From: Pseudomonadota bacterium
GTDB lineage: Bacteria; Pseudomonadota; Gammaproteobacteria; Burkholderiales; Thiobacillaceae
DNA length: 49,510 nucleotides
NCBI GenBank assembly: GCA_021847835.1
Contig: JAJZPR010000009.1
Location: forward strand, 48,336-97,845
Direction of reading: 5' to 3'
The notes under the pieces were generated by a model. That model was not told the origin of the DNA. It made no database searches and was given only the letters and a program-made list of their open reading frames with translations. This document shows positions 47,343 to 49,510 of the stretch, in pieces. The position numbers were made by a program, and so were the translations under genes. Every line of letters starts with the position of its first letter. Within the stretch, counting starts at the first letter, position 1.

Positions 47343-48172
47343 ATTCGCGTACTTTCAGCATCGAATTTTTTCCGCCCAAGACGCCGGAGGGCATGGACAA
47401 GCTGCGCGCCGCGCGCGCGCAATTGTCGGAGGCCATGCGGCCGGCATTCTTTTCCGTGACCTTCGGCGCCGGCGGCTCCACGCGCGAGCGCACGCTGGAA
47501 ACCGTGCTGGAAATCCAGCAGGAAGGTTTTGAGGCCGCGCCGCACCTGTCCTGCATCGGCTCCACGCGCGCGGAAATCCGCGCCATCCTGGAAACCTACA
47601 GGCAGCGCGGCATCCGGCGTATCGTCGCGCTCAGGGGCGACCTCCCCTCGGGCATGGCCGAGCCGGGCGAACTGCGCTATGCGAGCGAACTGGTGGAGTT
47701 CATCCGCCAGGAGACCGGCGACGCCTTCCACCTGGAAGTCGCGGCTTATCCCGAGATCCACCCGCAGGCGAAGAGCGCGCAGGATGATCTCAAGCATTTC
47801 GCGCACAAGGTGAAGGCGGGCGCCGACTCCGCGATCACGCAGTACTTCTTCAATGCCGACGCCTATTTCCGATTCGTCGACGAAGTGCGCGCCTTGGGGG
47901 TAGAGGTGCCCATCGTGCCCGGCATCATGCCCATCGGCAATTTCTCGCAGCTCGCGCGTTTTTCCGACGCCTGCGGCGCGGACATCCCGCGCTGGATCCG
48001 CAAGCGCATGGAAGGCTATGGCGACGATTCCGCTTCCATCCGCGCCTTCGGGCTCGATGTGGTCACGGACATGTGCGAGCGCCTGCTGGCCGGCGGCGCG
48101 CCGGGGCTGCATTTCTACACGCTGAACCAGGCGGGGCTGACGCTGGAAATCTGGAAGCGGCTGGGGAATTAA
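47339..48172 (+). CDS. metF: 5,10-methylenetetrahydrofolate reductase
   Basis: Flavoenzyme that makes 5-methyl-THF for methionine synthase, 277 aa. SIEFFPPKT near the start contains the catalytic glutamate (E9). VTFGAGGSTRERT, IVALRGDLP, FHLEVAAYPEIHP and ITQYFFNADAYFRFVD form the TIM-barrel FAD/folate site. The ATG overlaps the previous stop (ATGA). It completes the methyl-cycle block; metE or metH is not in the window. Confidence 0.97.
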   Translation: MNSRTFSIEFFPPKTPEGMDKLRAARAQLSEAMRPAFFSVTFGAGGSTRERTLETVLEIQQEGFEAAPHLSCIGSTRAEIRAILETYRQRGIRRIVALRGDLPSGMAEPGELRYASELVEFIRQETGDAFHLEVAAYPEIHPQAKSAQDDLKHFAHKVKAGADSAITQYFFNADAYFRFVDEVRALGVEVPIVPGIMPIGNFSQLARFSDACGADIPRWIRKRMEGYGDDSASIRAFGLDVVTDMCERLLAGGAPGLHFYTLNQAGLTLEIWKRLGN

Positions 48173-48190
48173 CCAACCCCGCATTGCGCT

Positions 48191-48213
48191 CCCTCTCCCT
48201 TGAAGGGAGAGGG
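48191..48213. repeat. Short palindrome CCCTCTCCCTT / AAGGGAGAGGG
   Basis: 11-bp perfect arms with a one-base centre, 18 bases after metF. It has no T-run, and GCTGGGGTGAGGGTG follows, as in widespread proteobacterial intergenic repeats. It could stabilise the mRNA end. The rest of 48173-48390 holds nothing that I can identify. Confidence 0.7.
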
Positions 48214-48392
48214 CTGGGGTGAGGGTGAATCTCAACTTGCGGCGCCCGTCATTTTTTAACATCACTGCATCAAATCGCATTCGCATCACGTCCAGCGTAG
48301 GCGAGGCGCAGATGGCCAAACTCCACCACAGCCTGGCCATGCCAGTCTGTGGCCATTTTTCACAAGGGCATCCGCATTTGCGGTCATGCTGG

Positions 48393-48421
48393 TTGACATA
48401 TTACGCTACACGTAATAGCAT
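48393..48421 (+). promoter_or_regulatory. higBA promoter with overlapping operator palindrome
   Basis: TTGACA (48393-48398), a 17-base spacer and TAGCAT (48416-48421). The palindrome TATTACG-CTACA-CGTAATA (48399-48417) fills the spacer and is the likely HigA operator. The expected +1 falls at the higB ATG. Confidence 0.75.
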
Positions 48422-48426
48422 ATATC

Positions 48427-48705
48427 ATGATTAAGTCGTTCAAATGCGCCGACACTAAAAAACTGTTCCATGACATGCCGGTTGCACGGTTCCGCTCAAT
48501 TGAACGCCCTGCCCGTCGCAAGCTGCTTTATCTGCACCGGGCACGAACGCTCAACGATTTGAAGCAGCCGCCAGGCAATCACCTGGAAGCGCTTAAAAGC
48601 GATCGTAAAGGACAGCACAGCATTCGCGTAAATGATCAGTGGCGCATCTGCTTTAAGTGGTCAGGCGGCGATGTTTATGATGTAGAGATTGTGGATTATC
48701 ACTAA
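48427..48705 (+). CDS. higB: HigB-type toxin (RelE superfamily)
   Basis: A 92-aa ribosome-dependent mRNA interferase of the HigB plasmid-maintenance killer group. The start IKSFKCADTKKLFHD, the centre LNDLKQPPGNHLEALKSDRK and the end QWRICFKWSGGDVYDVEIVDYH (read as QWRICFKW and VEIVDYH) are canonical. Toxin precedes antitoxin, as in hig loci. No ribosome-binding site precedes the ATG, which coincides with the predicted +1, so the toxin may be read from a leaderless mRNA. A+T content is higher than in the neighbours, suggesting transfer. Confidence 0.95.
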   Translation: MIKSFKCADTKKLFHDMPVARFRSIERPARRKLLYLHRARTLNDLKQPPGNHLEALKSDRKGQHSIRVNDQWRICFKWSGGDVYDVEIVDYH

Positions 48706-48716
48706 AGGAAAATACC

Positions 48717-49016
48717 ATGGCCAAAAAATTACTCGACCCTATTCCGCCCGGCGAAATTTTGCTGGAAGAGTTTATGAAGCCTATGGGCATCAGCATCAAT
48801 GCGCTATCGAGAGATGTAAGCGTGCCGCCCAACCGCATCAGCGAGATCGTGAACGGCAAGCGTTCAATCACCGCTGATACCGCTTTGCGCCTTGGCAAGT
48901 ATTTCGGAGTGTCCCCGGAAATTTGGCTCGACCTGCAAAGTGATTATGATATCCGTATGGCGCAGCGCACCGTCTGGCCGCAGATTGAACCGCTTGTCCG
49001 CAGACACGCTGCTTGA
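48717..49016 (+). CDS. higA: HigA-type antitoxin (XRE helix-turn-helix)
   Basis: A 99-aa antitoxin and autorepressor that neutralises HigB and binds the operator upstream. It begins LDPIPPGEILLEEFMKPMG, the family hallmark. The HTH is SINALSRDVSVPPNRISEIV, followed by NGKRSITADTALRLGKYFG and WLDLQSDYDIR. AAAGGA stands about 9 bases before the ATG, a much better site than the toxin has. An intrinsic terminator follows 8 bases after the stop. Confidence 0.95.
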   Translation: MAKKLLDPIPPGEILLEEFMKPMGISINALSRDVSVPPNRISEIVNGKRSITADTALRLGKYFGVSPEIWLDLQSDYDIRMAQRTVWPQIEPLVRRHAA

Positions 49017-49024
49017 GGCGGCAG

Positions 49025-49055
49025 AAAAACCGGCCGATGAGCCGGTTTTTTGTTT
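49025..49055 (+). terminator. Intrinsic terminator after higBA
   Basis: AAAAACCGGC / GCCGGTTTTT stem, loop CGATGA (49035-49040), then TTGTTT. Confidence 0.93.
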
Positions 49056-49143
49056 GGCTAGCCCGAATAAAAAATTTTGGATGACTCAAAATAAACAGGT
49101 CAGGAAGAAATCGTGGCTACCCCCATTAGATGAAAAAACTTGA

Positions 49144-49330
49144 TTCGCGGGCGGCTGCCATGACGATCTGACGGATTTTCCGCTGGAGGCCAGGCGCGCG
49201 GCGCGTCATTTACGTGGCAAAGTTCGAGTCGGCGGTGTACGTATTGCATGCTTTTCGCAAGAAGACACAGAAGACGCGCAAGGAAGACATCGAACTGGCC
49301 GCGCGCCGCTACAAGCTGATAGGAGATTGA
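49144..49330 (+). pseudogene. Decayed DUF891/RelE-type toxin gene
   Basis: Two pieces of a phage-derived Gp49-like (DUF891) toxin remain in different frames. The first, 49162-49203, reads DDLTDFPLEARRAA. The second, 49205-49330, reads VIYVAKFESAVYVLHAFRKK, then TQKTRKEDIELAARRYKL and a stop. In the intact family about 35 residues separate these motifs. Here they abut with a frame change, so a deletion has removed the middle and the gene is dead. The N-terminal start is also missing (stop at 49141). Confidence 0.82.
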
Positions 49331-49333
49331 ATC

Positions 49334-49384
49334 ATGAAAGAGAAAATTACGCGCTCCAGCGGCAACGTCTTTGCCGATCTGGGT
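49334..49384 (+). pseudogene. Truncated XRE antitoxin gene, broken by an IS element
   Basis: The ATG at 49334 has AGGAG 8 bases upstream and encodes MKEKITRSSGNVFADLG, the standard N-terminus of the antitoxin partnered with DUF891 toxins. After 17 codons the sequence becomes the IS left end; the fused frame runs on to a stop at 49436. The DNA-binding domain is therefore absent, at least on this side of the IS. Confidence 0.8.
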
Positions 49385-49510
49385 AGAACCGGACCCCGAA
49401 ATTCGGACAGCCCGATAAGTGATAGCCTTGCTTTATGAATCGGCCCGCAAGGGCCAGACAATGGAGCAAGCGCATGGCAAGACGCAAACGGCGGAATCAC
49501 TCGCCTACTT
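49384..49510 (+). mobile_element. Left end of an IS3-type insertion sequence (partial)
   Basis: The end begins near TAGAACCGGACCCCGAAATT, interrupting the antitoxin gene. It then carries an untranslated leader and the start of a transposase gene at 49474. The right end lies beyond the window, so neither terminal repeat nor target duplication can be confirmed. TAGA-type termini occur in IS3-family members such as IS2. Confidence 0.78.
49474..49510 (+). CDS. IS3-family transposase OrfA (partial, first 12 codons)
   Basis: MARRKRRNHSPT followed by the window edge. This is the usual start of an IS3-family OrfA helix-turn-helix protein. GGAGCAAG lies 7-12 bases before the ATG. Only the N-terminus is seen. 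Confidence 0.72.
   Translation, partial: MARRKRRNHSPT

Noticed and set aside
48191-48213. Rho-independent terminator of metF
   Set aside because: The stem is perfect but no T-run follows on either strand; it was listed as a palindromic repeat instead.
48220-48340. Short minus-strand coding stretch between metF and higB
   Set aside because: A possible start near 48340 reads only about 40 plausible codons before running into metF antisense, and it has no ribosome-binding site. Nothing supports a gene.

Overview
The window is about 49.5 kb of GC-rich, tightly packed chromosome. Gene content and order point to a betaproteobacterium, probably of the Nitrosomonadales/Burkholderiales radiation. 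The supporting blocks are def-fmt-htpX-rsmB-DUF4390-NtrY/NtrX-like pair-trkA-trkH, metK / SAH riboswitch-ahcY / holin-like membrane gene / metF, and dapF-DUF484-xerC. I cannot name a genus from sequence alone. Almost everything is housekeeping DNA; only the last ~1.1 kb is clearly accessory.

Layout. 1-1427 (minus): trxA followed by the 5' part of rho, which runs off the left edge. 1601-12330 (plus): fdxA, a two-subunit AddB/AddA-type helicase-nuclease, a DUF938 methyltransferase, a small conserved gene, argJ, a DUF815 ATPase, a Nudix-ThiE fusion and a small anchored protein, many with start/stop overlaps. 12405-13106: phoU, closed by a bidirectional terminator. 13164-24346 (minus): one long run from def to yggX (def, fmt, htpX, rsmB, DUF4390, sensor kinase, NtrX-like regulator, trkA, trkH, TPR, yggX). 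24478-31466 (plus): LysM protein, a membrane protein split by an in-frame fold-back element, dprA, smg, topA, trhO. 31534-43899 is mostly minus: ompA-like, rsuA, hslU, hslV, a tandem STAS protein, a CobW-type GTPase, xerC, DUF484, dapF, a CoA-binding protein, a GNAT enzyme and two LpxL-type acyltransferases. One small plus gene (32603-32998) overlaps the end of rsuA. 44059-48172 (plus) is the methyl cycle: metK makes SAM, ahcY removes SAH under an SAH riboswitch, and metF supplies methyl-THF. 48427-49510 holds an intact higBA toxin-antitoxin operon, a decayed second TA module, and the left end of an IS3-type insertion sequence that interrupts it.

The less ordinary material is mostly non-coding. 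It includes a 264-bp fold-back element inserted in frame inside a membrane-protein gene; a 17-copy GGCAAAA array 20 bp upstream of a GTPase start; and a 63/141-bp tandem array between two acyltransferase genes. Many gene junctions also carry hairpins whose arms are short purine-rich tandem repeats of several unrelated sequence classes. Among proteins, the NtrX-like regulator is the most unusual: its AAA+ domain has lost the Walker A lysine, the Walker B aspartate, the sensor II arginine and the GAFTGA loop. I did not find a defence island, CRISPR array, tRNA or rRNA.
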